Positions 45,898-54,595 of a stretch of 64,000 bases of DNA are shown in pieces (positions within the stretch are counted from its first letter, which is position 1; each line of letters begins with the position of its first letter). The notes below the pieces were generated by a model. The model did not search any database, was not told the DNA's origin, and saw only the letters and a list, made by a program, of their open reading frames with translations. A program made the translations under genes and the position numbers. This DNA comes from K189A clade bacterium (lineage in GTDB: Bacteria > Pseudomonadota > Gammaproteobacteria > Pseudomonadales > Azotimanducaceae), in the NCBI GenBank assembly GCA_902565895.1, contig CACFGV010000005.1, positions 1 through 64,000 of the forward strand, in the 5' to 3' direction.

Positions 45898-46677
45898 TCA
45901 GCGGTTCAGAGTTTGCACTAGGGCGCGCCATGACTTTGGATTGGCTGCAATAATGTCACCGGTGGTCGAAAAGGACTCGCCACCCTGCAAGTCGCTGACG
46001 AACCCACCGGCTTCGCGCACCAGCACAATGCCTGCGGCTATGTCCCACTGGCGTAAGCCCATTTGCCAGAAACCATCGCTCCGACCGGCAGCGACGTAAG
46101 CCAGATCTAATGCTGCGCTGCCCGCTCGGCGGATGCCACGGCAAGTGCCGGTTAACGTCTTCAATCCCGCCATATATTCATCCAGGTGACTGGCTACCTT
46201 ACCTGGTGGTAGTCCGGTGGCAAGAACGCAGTCTTCGAGTTTACTGCGTGTGCTGACGCGAATGCGCTTACCGTTAAGTTGCGCACCAGAGCCCCGACTG
46301 GCGACAAATTCTTCGCCGCGCACAGGGTCGTAAATGACCCCATGCTCGTAATGTCGGCCTTTCAAAACGCCGATCGAAACGGCGAAGTGAGGAATGCCCT
46401 GCAGAAAGTTTAGAGTGCCGTCTAAAGGATCAATAATCCAAGTGTACTCACTGTTGCCGGACCGCTCGCCAGATTCTTCGCCAATAATGGCGTGATCCGG
46501 AAAGGTCTCAACAATTTGGTCGATAATAATCGCTTCCGCGGTTTTATCGATATTGGATACAAAGTCGTTGTGCGCCTTGGTTTCTATGTCGAATTCTTCT
46601 GGTCGATCCATCGCGCGCAGCATAAAGTCACCGGCCTTGCGGGCAGCGCGAAGGGCAATATTTGCCATGGGTTGCAT
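45898..46677 (-). CDS. suhB: Inositol-1-monophosphatase family protein (SuhB)
   Basis: SuhB is a Mg-dependent phosphatase that in Gammaproteobacteria also joins the rRNA transcription antitermination complex. The metal-binding motif EESGERSG (Glu) and WIIDPLDGTLNFLQGIPHFAV are intact, as is QWDIAAGIVLVREAGG. Length is 259 residues. It is divergent from trmJ, an arrangement preserved widely in Gammaproteobacteria. Confidence 0.95.
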   Translation of the reverse strand: MQPMANIALRAARKAGDFMLRAMDRPEEFDIETKAHNDFVSNIDKTAEAIIIDQIVETFPDHAIIGEESGERSGNSEYTWIIDPLDGTLNFLQGIPHFAVSIGVLKGRHYEHGVIYDPVRGEEFVASRGSGAQLNGKRIRVSTRSKLEDCVLATGLPPGKVASHLDEYMAGLKTLTGTCRGIRRAGSAALDLAYVAAGRSDGFWQMGLRQWDIAAGIVLVREAGGFVSDLQGGESFSTTGDIIAANPKSWRALVQTLNR

Positions 46678-46855
46678 AGAGGTATCCGGCTCGGAAGTGG
46701 AGGCGCGGTAATGCTAATGCCTATAGCCGCGTAAACCAAACCAGAAATGTAGAATAGCCGCTTTAGTTAACTGGGCGGTGTCCTGATTCGATGGCCGTGA
46801 CAGCAGTTCATAGTGAAATGTAGGTTATGCAAAGAGCAGGTTGGAAACGCGTAAT

Positions 46856-47617
46856 ATGCTAGATCGAATCCGTATTGTATTGGTTGAACCCAGGCATCCC
46901 GGCAACATTGGCAGCGCAGCGCGGGCGATGAAAACGATGGGCATTGAGCAATTGGTGCTCGTAGCCCCAGCGCGTTTTCCAGACCCCCAAGCGGATTGGC
47001 GGGCGGCGGGTGCCGTGGATGTGTTGGATGGCGTCATCGTGGTTAGCAGCGTTGCTGAGGCCATCGCAGAATGTCACTTTGTGGTGGGCACTAGTACTCG
47101 TTCGCGGCACATTCCTTGGCCGGTGGTAATGGCTAAGGACATCGCCAGTTGTCTGGCAGAGCAGCCCGCCGAGGCGTCGATTGCCATTCTGTTTGGTCGA
47201 GAAGACAGCGGCTTAACCAATGAAGAATTGCAAATGTGCCAATGTCATTTACAGATTCCATCATCACCGATTTATGGCTCGTTAAATCTGGCGATGGCGG
47301 TACAGGTGGTTTGTTATGAGCTGTATCAGTTTACTGAGGCGCTACAACAGAACGAGGAGGCAGTCGTTACCCCATCTGCTAATAGCACTCGTCGAATTTG
47401 GGATCGGCCACCCGCCACGCAACAGCAATTCGAATCACTCATAGGTCATCTGCAAGAAACCCTGTTGAATAGCGGCTTTGTTGATCCAGATGCGCCAGGT
47501 CATACTCTGACGCGGTTGCGGCGCTTATTGGCAAGACATCAGCTCGACGAGACCGAGGTACAGATATTACGCGGGGTGCTGAAACACCTTAACTCGGGGT
47601 TAAATAGCAAAAAATAA
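46856..47617 (+). CDS. trmJ: tRNA (cytidine/uridine-2'-O-)-methyltransferase TrmJ
   Basis: TrmJ is a SPOUT methyltransferase that modifies the 2'-O of nucleotide 32 in several tRNAs. The N-terminal block DRIRIVLVEPRHPGNIGSAARAMKTMG, the middle LFGREDSGLTNEEL and the knot motif SSPIYGSLNLAMAVQVVCYEL are diagnostic. ATG 46856 gives 253 residues and the usual N-terminus; a TTG at 46841 would add five. In related genomes it is followed by cysE and/or iscR; here a ParA-like gene follows. Confidence 0.95.
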   Translation: MLDRIRIVLVEPRHPGNIGSAARAMKTMGIEQLVLVAPARFPDPQADWRAAGAVDVLDGVIVVSSVAEAIAECHFVVGTSTRSRHIPWPVVMAKDIASCLAEQPAEASIAILFGREDSGLTNEELQMCQCHLQIPSSPIYGSLNLAMAVQVVCYELYQFTEALQQNEEAVVTPSANSTRRIWDRPPATQQQFESLIGHLQETLLNSGFVDPDAPGHTLTRLRRLLARHQLDETEVQILRGVLKHLNSGLNSKK

Positions 47618-47698
47618 CGACACCGTGACCTAAATGACGGTTTTCAGGGCGATCCGGTTCCACTTGTTTGAGATTGAAATTTAGGTAAACATCGGCAA

Positions 47699-48394
47699 AT
47701 GCAAAAAATTGTTGTTCTCAATTCGAAAGGGGGATCAGGAAAAACGACCCTCACCACGAACTTAGTGTCATCCCTCGTATGCAATGGCACCAAGCCAGCG
47801 TTGATCGATTTGGACCCTCAGGGGTCCAGCACTCGTTGGCTGGATAACCGACCCGCGAGTTTGCCGAGGATTGAAGGAGTCGAGGGATATGCGCAATCGC
47901 CGCAGGTCACTAAGACCTGGTTGCTGCGAACCCCAGAAGATTGCGATCTAGCGGTAATCGATACGCCCGCGGCGTTGTCACGTGCAGACTTAATCAGCGC
48001 CACACGTGGAGCGGATGCCATTCTAATTCCCGTGATGCCCTCAGATATCGATATTCATGCAGCTATGAAGTGCATTTCAGACTTATTATTGGTGGCGAAG
48101 ATTCGTCGACCAGACCGAAAAATTGGCATTGTCGCCAACCGCGTACGCACCAACACACGGGTGTATTTTAAATTGCAGAAATTCTTGGCGAGTCTCGACA
48201 TACCTCTTATCGCGACGCTACGAGACTCTCAGAATTACATCCGAGCATTTGAATTTGGCATAGGCATTCACGAAATGCCGTATTCCCAAGTAAAGAAAGA
48301 TATCGACGCTTGGGAAGACATCACGGCCTGGCTGCAAGAGCTGCGCGAGCAGAACCGCAATCGTCCTGCAGCTATACATCTTTTACGAAGCTAA
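47699..48394 (+). CDS. ParA/MinD-family ATPase, orphan
   Basis: The 231-residue protein has the deviant Walker A KGGSGKTT (residues ~10-17), the A' motif LIDLDPQGSSTRW and the Walker B-like LAVIDTPAAL. These make it a ParA-type ATPase that would dimerise with ATP and bind nucleoid DNA or membranes. No parB, parS-like repeats or cargo gene is adjacent, so it resembles orphan ParA proteins that place protein complexes. It occupies the place between trmJ and the isc locus, where Pseudomonas-like genomes have cysE. About 80 bases separate it from trmJ. Confidence 0.85.
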   Translation: MQKIVVLNSKGGSGKTTLTTNLVSSLVCNGTKPALIDLDPQGSSTRWLDNRPASLPRIEGVEGYAQSPQVTKTWLLRTPEDCDLAVIDTPAALSRADLISATRGADAILIPVMPSDIDIHAAMKCISDLLLVAKIRRPDRKIGIVANRVRTNTRVYFKLQKFLASLDIPLIATLRDSQNYIRAFEFGIGIHEMPYSQVKKDIDAWEDITAWLQELREQNRNRPAAIHLLRS

Positions 48395-49136
48395 ACGAAT
48401 TGCCGTGTCAGCCTGTTTGAAAAAGCCACTCTTTTCCAACAACCTCTGACCTTTCCCTGATACCGGCACATTGTACCCAGGGTGCAGCAGCAGTCTTAGG
48501 CGCTTGTCTCGCATTTACCTATAAGGGACGGCATCGGCTGCTCTCCAATAAGATCAGCGCTATGCAGTTTTCCAAGTTTTCAGACTACGGCTTATTAAAC
48601 TGTTAAAAGTTTTTGTTTATCCGTAATTTGTTGCGGTGTTACTTCTAGGCGCCAATGTGGTGACATGCGCGCCTACAGCTTTCGTGGGTGTGCGGGATAC
48701 GGAGGCTATTTGATTGCTGGCTCCATTGTGGAAAGGTTCTATCATTGCAGCCGTCATTTATGCGCGACGTGGGCAATTTGCAGCGCAGCGGCAATAGATA
48801 ATGCATTCCTACGCTCTAGTGTTTGCCACAGCAATGTTGCGGTCACAGCTAGGATTTTTGGCTACCAACGGTTTATCGTTACAGCAAGCTTATTTTTTAG
48901 TGCCCTGGTCTTCATAGATTATTAATCTGGTTATTGTGGAGCAGTGGCTGTTGTTAAAGAAGGCCGCTTTGCTGAGGCGACGCCCTGATTGGGATCTGCG
49001 CTGAAGGCGAGGACCCTGGACCTTGAGTTTGCGAGCTTCATGGCCCGTCTAAGCGTTGCTCTGTCGTCCCACCTATGTCTATCGCGCGAGTGCCTAAGGT
49101 TTATATACTGTGTCGCTCTGTAATTGGGCATGTTCG
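48395..49136. other. Gene-poor region of 742 bases at the iscR position
   Basis: Only short open frames lie here and none shows a recognisable family beyond the Rrf2-like start listed separately. The A/T-rich centre (48590-48920) and the many stops in all frames look like decayed sequence. A TATACT box at 49104-49109 may be part of the iscS promoter. Confidence 0.45.
48562..48606 (+). pseudogene. Possible remnant of an Rrf2-family regulator N-terminus
   Basis: ATG 48562 opens MQFSKFSDYGLLNC and then meets TAA. The first twelve residues match the start of Rrf2/NsrR-type regulators (MQLTxFTDYGLR) at about seven positions. It stands where iscR normally precedes iscS, roughly 530 bases upstream of iscS. 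No continuation of the winged helix is seen in any frame. With so few residues chance similarity cannot be ruled out. Confidence 0.4.
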
Positions 49137-50282
49137 ATGGTCGCATCCATATATTTAGATTACGCTGCCACCACGCCAGTGGACCAACGGGTCATTGAGC
49201 GTATGGTGGCGCACATGTCGGTAGATGCTGACTTTGGCAACCCCGCTTCGCGCTCCCACGCCTATGGCTGGCAGGCGGAAGAGTCCGTGGAGACGGCGCG
49301 GGTACATGTAGCCGAAGCGATTAATGCTGATCCGCGCGAAATCATTTGGACTTCTGGAGCCACTGAGTCTGACAACTTAGCTCTAAAAGGCGCGGCGTTT
49401 GGCTCGGCGCGACGACATATCATCACCAGCTCCATAGAGCATAAAGCGGTACTAGATTGTTGTAGTTTTCTTGAGCAACAAGGCAATGAGGTGACTTACC
49501 TTGCTCCGGACGCCTGGGGCCGGACCTCGGTGGAGCAGGTGCGCGAGGCGCTTCGCGAGGACACGTTGATGGTGTCGATCATGCAAGTAAACAACGAACT
49601 GGGCACGGTGAACGATCTGGCACCCATAGGTGCTCTATGTCGTTCTAAGGGCGTGTTATTCCATACCGATGCCGCCCAAAGCTTCGGTAAATTGCCGATC
49701 GACGTTGAGGCGCTGCAAGTCGACTTGTTGTCTATTTCTGCGCACAAAATTTATGGTCCTAAGGGCATTGGTGCGCTGTACGTGCGAAGAGCCAATGGGC
49801 TGCGGTTAGCACCGCAAATGCATGGTGGTGGGCATGAAATGGGTATGCGTTCGGGTACCTTGCCGGCTCAACAGATTGTTGGTCTGGGTACTGCCGCGCA
49901 ATTGATGGTAGACAACGTCGACGCTGAACGCGCGCATCTTAGTGGTTTGCGTGAGCGTTTCTTAAGCCATGTGCGACAGATTCCGGATACGGTGGTACAT
50001 ACCCACCCGGAAGATCATGTGCCTGGCATCGTGAACGTTGGATTTGCCGGGGTGGACGGCGAAACCTTGTTGTTGGCCTTGCCCGAGCTTGCGGTATCCA
50101 GCGGCTCTGCTTGTACTTCGGCCAGTGTTGAGCCGTCTTTTGTATTGCGTGGCATTGGGGTAGCCGATGAACTGGCTCATGCGTCTTTGCGATTCAGCTT
50201 TGGGCGTTTTACTGAGCCTGGGGATGTGGACACCGCAGGTCACCGGCTTGCTGCCACTGTGGCTCGATTGCGCGGCTCTTAG
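49137..50282 (+). CDS. iscS: Cysteine desulfurase IscS, lacking the C-terminal IscU-docking tail
   Basis: IscS is the PLP enzyme that takes sulfur from cysteine. The sequence is clearly IscS-type: IYLDYAATTPVD, GNPASRSHAYGWQAEE, TSGATESDNLALKGAA, the PLP Lys in SAHKIYGPKG and the mobile-loop Cys in SSGSACTSASVEPS. ATG 49137 gives 381 residues with the normal start; GTG at 49110 (AAGG ten bases upstream) would add nine. The chain ends ARLRGS, where E. coli IscS continues for about 23 more residues that bind IscU. iscU, iscA, hscBA and fdx are absent; ndk follows directly. The enzyme may serve tRNA thiolation or other sulfur uses. Confidence 0.9.
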   Translation: MVASIYLDYAATTPVDQRVIERMVAHMSVDADFGNPASRSHAYGWQAEESVETARVHVAEAINADPREIIWTSGATESDNLALKGAAFGSARRHIITSSIEHKAVLDCCSFLEQQGNEVTYLAPDAWGRTSVEQVREALREDTLMVSIMQVNNELGTVNDLAPIGALCRSKGVLFHTDAAQSFGKLPIDVEALQVDLLSISAHKIYGPKGIGALYVRRANGLRLAPQMHGGGHEMGMRSGTLPAQQIVGLGTAAQLMVDNVDAERAHLSGLRERFLSHVRQIPDTVVHTHPEDHVPGIVNVGFAGVDGETLLLALPELAVSSGSACTSASVEPSFVLRGIGVADELAHASLRFSFGRFTEPGDVDTAGHRLAATVARLRGS

Positions 50283-50295
50283 GCATGCGTATAAT
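50268..50295 (+). promoter_or_regulatory. Candidate sigma70 promoter for ndk
   Basis: TTGCGC (50268-50273) and a perfect TATAAT (50290-50295) are 16 bases apart, overlapping the iscS stop. A G/C-rich stretch follows. Transcription near 50302 would give a leader of about 100 bases before ndk, with a small CGCTC/GAGCG hairpin in its second half. Confidence 0.55.
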
Positions 50296-50403
50296 GTGCG
50301 CGCTCTGAAGCTGCCGAATAGCCGATTTTCGTCAGTTTTTTCCTAAAAATTAACCACATAGCTCGCTCCGAGAGCGCGTGGTCTAGGCTCGCTGGAGATT
50401 TCT

Positions 50404-50835
50404 ATGGCTGTTGAACGTACCTTTTCAATCGTAAAACCGGATGCGGTTGCGCGTAATCTCATTGGCGAGATCTACTCGCGCTTCGAAAAAGGCGGGTTGC
50501 GCATTGTGGCATCGAAAATGCTGCGGCTGAGCGAGGAACAAGCTGCTGGCTTTTATGCCGAGCACGACGGCAAACCCTTTTTCAACGATCTATGCAGTTA
50601 CATGCGTTCCGGCCCGGTAATGGTGCAAGTCCTTGAGGGCGAAGATGCCATCGCGACGAATCGTCGTCTGATGGGCGCAACGAATCCTGCCGAGGCTGCA
50701 CCAGGCACCATTCGTGCTGATTTTGCTGAGTCGATTGATGCTAATGCGGTTCATGGCTCGGATGCTCCTGAGTCCGCCGCTCGAGAAATCGCTTTTTTCT
50801 TTAGCCCTGAAGAACTGCACGACCGCGACGCTTAA
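50404..50835 (+). CDS. ndk: Nucleoside diphosphate kinase
   Basis: Ndk balances nucleoside triphosphate pools by phosphate transfer through a phospho-histidine. The 143-residue protein begins [21 protein letters not shown] and has [20 protein letters not shown] with the catalytic His. It is complete and of normal length. It lies between iscS and rlmN, as in many Gammaproteobacteria, though the intervening isc genes are missing. rlmN starts 5 bases after its stop. Confidence 0.97.
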   Translation: MAVERTFSIVKPDAVARNLIGEIYSRFEKGGLRIVASKMLRLSEEQAAGFYAEHDGKPFFNDLCSYMRSGPVMVQVLEGEDAIATNRRLMGATNPAEAAPGTIRADFAESIDANAVHGSDAPESAAREIAFFFSPEELHDRDA

Positions 50836-50840
50836 CCAAT

Positions 50841-51953
50841 ATGGCAAGCCTGCAGAACCTCTACGGTTTTGATCGTGCCCAGCTCGAGCAGTTGTTTGTT
50901 GAGCAGGGCTTGCAGGCGTTTCGCGGTCGGCAGTTAATGAAGTGGGTGTACCACCAGGGTAAAACGAATTTCGCCGATATGACGGATTTACCTCTGGCTA
51001 TGCGCGAATGGTTAGGGGCCAACTGCCACTTTTCGCTGCCCGAGATCGAGCGCCAGCTTACGTCGAAGGACGGTACGGTGAAGTGGTTGCTGCGGGTTGG
51101 GAACGGCGATCTTATAGAGATGGTGCTTATTCCTGAAAAAGGCCGCAACACCCTGTGCGTGTCTTCACAAATTGGTTGTGTATTAGATTGCAGCTTTTGT
51201 TCAACCGGTAAGCAAGGGTTTAATGGCAATTTGACCTCGGCGGATATCGTTGGGCAAGTGGTATTAGCGAATCAGATGCTCGCGACCCGCGAGGAAAGTG
51301 TGACCAATGTAGTGCTTATGGGCATGGGTGAGCCGTTATTGAACTTCGACGCGGTTATTGCAGCGACGAATGTCATGAAGGACGACCATGCTTTTGGTCT
51401 GAGTAAGCGCCGCGTCACCATCAGTACCGCAGGCGTTGTGCCGGCTATTGATAAACTTCGAGAGATCACCGATGTCGCCTTGGCTATTTCATTGCACGCG
51501 CCTAACGACGAGTTGCGTAATGAACTGGTGCCGATTAACCGCAAGTATCCAATCGAAGATTTGATGCGAGCTTGCAAGGCGTATGTTGACGCCTTGGGTC
51601 CGGCACGAAAACTAGTGATTGAGTACACCCTGATGCGAGGGGTCAATGATCAGCCGGAGCATGCCAAAGCTTTGGCGGTTTTACTCAGACCGCTGCGTTG
51701 CAAGGTCAATCTTATACCCTTTAACCCTTTTCCCGGTTCAGGTTACGAGCGGCCGCACCGTAAAGACATAGAGCATTTCCAAACAGTAATGATTCGCAGC
51801 GGCTTTACTGCTATGTTGCGAACAACCCGTGGAGAGGACATTGACGCCGCGTGCGGCCAGTTGGTGGGCCAGGTACAGGATCGCACCCGCCGCCAGAGCA
51901 GATATAAAGCGCGCTTGGAAGTGGCAACGCCGCAACCGGTGGTTGTGCAATAA
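50841..51953 (+). CDS. rlmN: Dual-specificity 23S rRNA/tRNA adenine-C2 methyltransferase RlmN
   Basis: RlmN is a radical SAM enzyme that methylates C2 of A2503 in 23S rRNA and A37 in some tRNAs. The [4Fe-4S] motif is CVLDCSFCSTGKQG, with GMGEPLLNFD and STAGVVPAIDKL in the SAM barrel. The methyl-accepting Cys near the C-terminus lies in EDIDAACGQLVG. Length is 370 residues. It normally precedes pilF; here rodZ follows directly. Confidence 0.96.
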   Translation: MASLQNLYGFDRAQLEQLFVEQGLQAFRGRQLMKWVYHQGKTNFADMTDLPLAMREWLGANCHFSLPEIERQLTSKDGTVKWLLRVGNGDLIEMVLIPEKGRNTLCVSSQIGCVLDCSFCSTGKQGFNGNLTSADIVGQVVLANQMLATREESVTNVVLMGMGEPLLNFDAVIAATNVMKDDHAFGLSKRRVTISTAGVVPAIDKLREITDVALAISLHAPNDELRNELVPINRKYPIEDLMRACKAYVDALGPARKLVIEYTLMRGVNDQPEHAKALAVLLRPLRCKVNLIPFNPFPGSGYERPHRKDIEHFQTVMIRSGFTAMLRTTRGEDIDAACGQLVGQVQDRTRRQSRYKARLEVATPQPVVVQ

Positions 51954-52065
51954 TTCGAGCTCGGCCGGGCGGTGATGCTGTAAAACGTTAGAATCGAATA
52001 CGTAAAGGACTAACCCTGGGATTGCTGCGATAGCAAACTTGGCTAAAGCGATGAGAGTCAGTTAA

Positions 52066-53217
52066 GTGGAAATAGATGACGAACAACAGACCACTGTCGG
52101 CGCTACTCTAGCAGCAGGCCGGGAGGCACTGGGTATCACACAGACAGAGGCGGCTGATGTGCTGAATTTGACCCAGGGTACCATCGTAGCCTTAGAAGCA
52201 GATGATTACGACAACTTGCCTGCTTGGGTCTACGCCAGTGGTTACATCAGAGCGTACGCCCGAATGTTGGGGCTGGATGCCGACGATTTGGTCGCACGCT
52301 CAAGCGCTATGCGTCAAGAATCGGCCAATGCGGTGCCAAAGACGGAGGAAGCAACATCTGCGGCCCGTCGCCGTGTCAACAAAATGCCGATCCAACTTAC
52401 CCTAAGACAGTGGGGTTACTTGGTATTTGGTGTGTTGGCGTTGGTTGTCTTGGTCAGTTTTTTCGATGAGATTCCACGGCCTGAGGAATATCAAAGGGTT
52501 GCGCAACAGTCGCTTAGTGAAACGCCGGCTGCCGCATCGGAGTTGGCAGCGACAGTAGAGGATGACTTAGATGAAGCTCTTGCCGATGATGCCGCGACCG
52601 TCGCGACAACAACGGAGGACACTGAGGTTAGTGGGACTGCAACGCTCGACGCGGTGGCTCCAATGGCGGCCCAAGAAACGATAGAAACGACAGAAATAGT
52701 AGAAACAATAGATTTAGCTCCGCGCGACAGCGAGGAGCTTGAATTCGTGCTCGCTGACGGCGCCGATGAAGAAGAAACACTTGCGGTGGCCGCCGGCTTA
52801 GATCAGCAGCTAGGGGATCCAGAGGGCTTGTCAGCAGCAGAAGAACCAGAACCAACAGCAACGAATTTGCTGGCCTCCAGCACGCAAGAGTCACCAGACC
52901 TCGAAATCGCGAACGAATACCAGGTACCTTATTTCGGTGAAGACGCGTCGGGGGCTCGGAAGTTGTCGCCTGAAGGTGACCAGCAGCTGCGTTTTGAATT
53001 TGCAGCGGATTGTTGGATTGAAATCAGGGATTCTGCCGACAACCTGGTGTACGCCGATCTCGGCCGCGCCGGAGAAGTACGCAGATTCGTTGGAGCGGGT
53101 CCTTTTGCGTTGAAACTTGGCTTTGCCGATGGCGTGCAAGTCTTCTTCGATGCTCAAGAGATCGATCTAGCACCTTTTACGCGTAACCAGATGGCGCGTC
53201 TGGAACTAGGTCAATGA
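52066..53217 (+). CDS. rodZ: RodZ-like cytoskeletal/HTH membrane protein
   Basis: RodZ links MreB to the cell-wall elongation machine. The 383-residue protein has a cytoplasmic helix-turn-helix of the Xre type (TVGATLAAGREALGITQTEAA, residues ~8-75), a basic stretch and one membrane helix (LRQWGYLVFGVLALVVLVSFF, ~110-130). A long acidic, Thr- and Glu-rich periplasmic linker and a C-terminal DUF4115 beta domain (FEFAADCWIEIRDSADNLVY) follow. The start codon is GTG at 52066. It is between rlmN and hisS; pilF and ispG, often here, are not. Confidence 0.85.
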   Translation: MEIDDEQQTTVGATLAAGREALGITQTEAADVLNLTQGTIVALEADDYDNLPAWVYASGYIRAYARMLGLDADDLVARSSAMRQESANAVPKTEEATSAARRRVNKMPIQLTLRQWGYLVFGVLALVVLVSFFDEIPRPEEYQRVAQQSLSETPAAASELAATVEDDLDEALADDAATVATTTEDTEVSGTATLDAVAPMAAQETIETTEIVETIDLAPRDSEELEFVLADGADEEETLAVAAGLDQQLGDPEGLSAAEEPEPTATNLLASSTQESPDLEIANEYQVPYFGEDASGARKLSPEGDQQLRFEFAADCWIEIRDSADNLVYADLGRAGEVRRFVGAGPFALKLGFADGVQVFFDAQEIDLAPFTRNQMARLELGQ

Positions 53218-53235
53218 CTATGCGAGTCGTGGGCG

Positions 53236-54495
53236 ATGGTTAAAGCGGTGCGCGGCATGCGCGACATTTTGCCCGCAGACAGTGGTCGTTGGCACGCTGT
53301 TGAGGCAGAGATTATCCAGGTATTGCGAAATTACAGTTATGCCGAAATCAGATTGCCGATGATGGAGTATACGGATCTGTTTGCGCGTGGCGTTGGCGAA
53401 GCAACGGACATCGTAGAAAAAGAAATGTATACCCTGGCTGATCGTGACGGTGATTCGTTGAGTCTTCGGCCCGAGGGAACGGCAAGTTGTGTCCGCGCGT
53501 TGGAGGAACACGGTCTACTATATAACCAGACGCAGCGGGTTTTTTATAACGGCCCAATGTTTCGTTATGAAAAACCACAAAAAGGCCGGTATCGCCAATT
53601 TAGCCAAATTGGTGCTGAAGCCTATGGCTTTGCAGGTCCGGATCTTGATGCTGAGTTAATTCAACTGGGATACGACTGCTGGCAACAGCTAGGCATCAGC
53701 GACCGAGTGCAATTGCAACTGAATACTCTAGGGTCTGGCGCAGCTCGAGGTGCGTTTAGAGCAGCATTGCTGGATTATCTGCGGCCACTTGTAAACGACC
53801 TAGATGAGGACAGCCAACGGCGTTTGGAGACAAACCCGCTGCGGATTCTAGACAGCAAGGTCGCCGCAACCCAGACGCTGTTAGAAGACGCTCCGCAACT
53901 GTTGGAGTTTGTCGATGCAGAAGGATTGGCGCATTTTCAGCAGCTTCAAGACCTGCTCAGTCAGTTAAAAATTCCGTTTGAACTTAACCCAAATCTGGTT
54001 CGAGGCCTTGATTACTACACTCATACGGTTTTTGAATGGGTAACAACGGATTTGGGTTCTCAGGGCGCGATTTGTGCCGGCGGTCGCTACGACGGCCTGG
54101 TCGAGCGGCTTGGCGGCCGTGCAACCCCAGCCGTTGGTTTTGCAATTGGTGTTGACCGTGTTGTGCTATTGCATGAACTCGCGCGGCCCCAGCCCGTGGA
54201 AAACGCAGCGCAGATCTACGTATGCGTGACCGCACCAGAGATATTAGGTGGTGCCATGCAAATGGCACAGCGCCTTCGTCAAGCACTGCCGGGTGTGGGT
54301 GTGCGGGTACACATGGGTGGCGGCCAGTTAAAAAAACAGTTTAAACGTGCTGATGCCAGCGGCGCTACATGGGCGGTGCTTTTCGGTGCACAAACCACTG
54401 AGACTGATTTGGTTGTCAAACACTTGCGCGATGCCAGCATCGGCCAACAACAGTTACCTTTTGAACACGCCATCACTCAACTAGGGCAGATTTAA
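53236..54495 (+). CDS. hisS: Histidyl-tRNA synthetase
   Basis: This class II synthetase of 419 residues charges tRNA-His. Motif 1 and the start KAVRGMRDILPADSGRW, motif 2 around FRYEKPQKGRYRQFSQIG, the histidine-specific LVRGLDYYTHTVFEW and motif 3 GGRYDGLVERLGG, with GFAIGVDRVVLL, are all in place, followed by the anticodon-binding domain. It begins 18 bases after rodZ and ends 100 bases before yfgM. Confidence 0.97.
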   Translation: MVKAVRGMRDILPADSGRWHAVEAEIIQVLRNYSYAEIRLPMMEYTDLFARGVGEATDIVEKEMYTLADRDGDSLSLRPEGTASCVRALEEHGLLYNQTQRVFYNGPMFRYEKPQKGRYRQFSQIGAEAYGFAGPDLDAELIQLGYDCWQQLGISDRVQLQLNTLGSGAARGAFRAALLDYLRPLVNDLDEDSQRRLETNPLRILDSKVAATQTLLEDAPQLLEFVDAEGLAHFQQLQDLLSQLKIPFELNPNLVRGLDYYTHTVFEWVTTDLGSQGAICAGGRYDGLVERLGGRATPAVGFAIGVDRVVLLHELARPQPVENAAQIYVCVTAPEILGGAMQMAQRLRQALPGVGVRVHMGGGQLKKQFKRADASGATWAVLFGAQTTETDLVVKHLRDASIGQQQLPFEHAITQLGQI

Positions 54496-54595
54496 CGGAC
54501 ATGCCAAACCTGAGTTATGACAGAATGCGCGGCCAGAGCCCTGGCTGGTCAGGACAATTGGCAACAAATATTGAACATTAGTGGAGACGTGACGA

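Noticed and set aside
48665-48925. 86-codon plus-strand frame upstream of iscS
   Set aside because: No family resemblance, poor start and Cys/Ser-rich random-like content; treated as decayed intergenic DNA.
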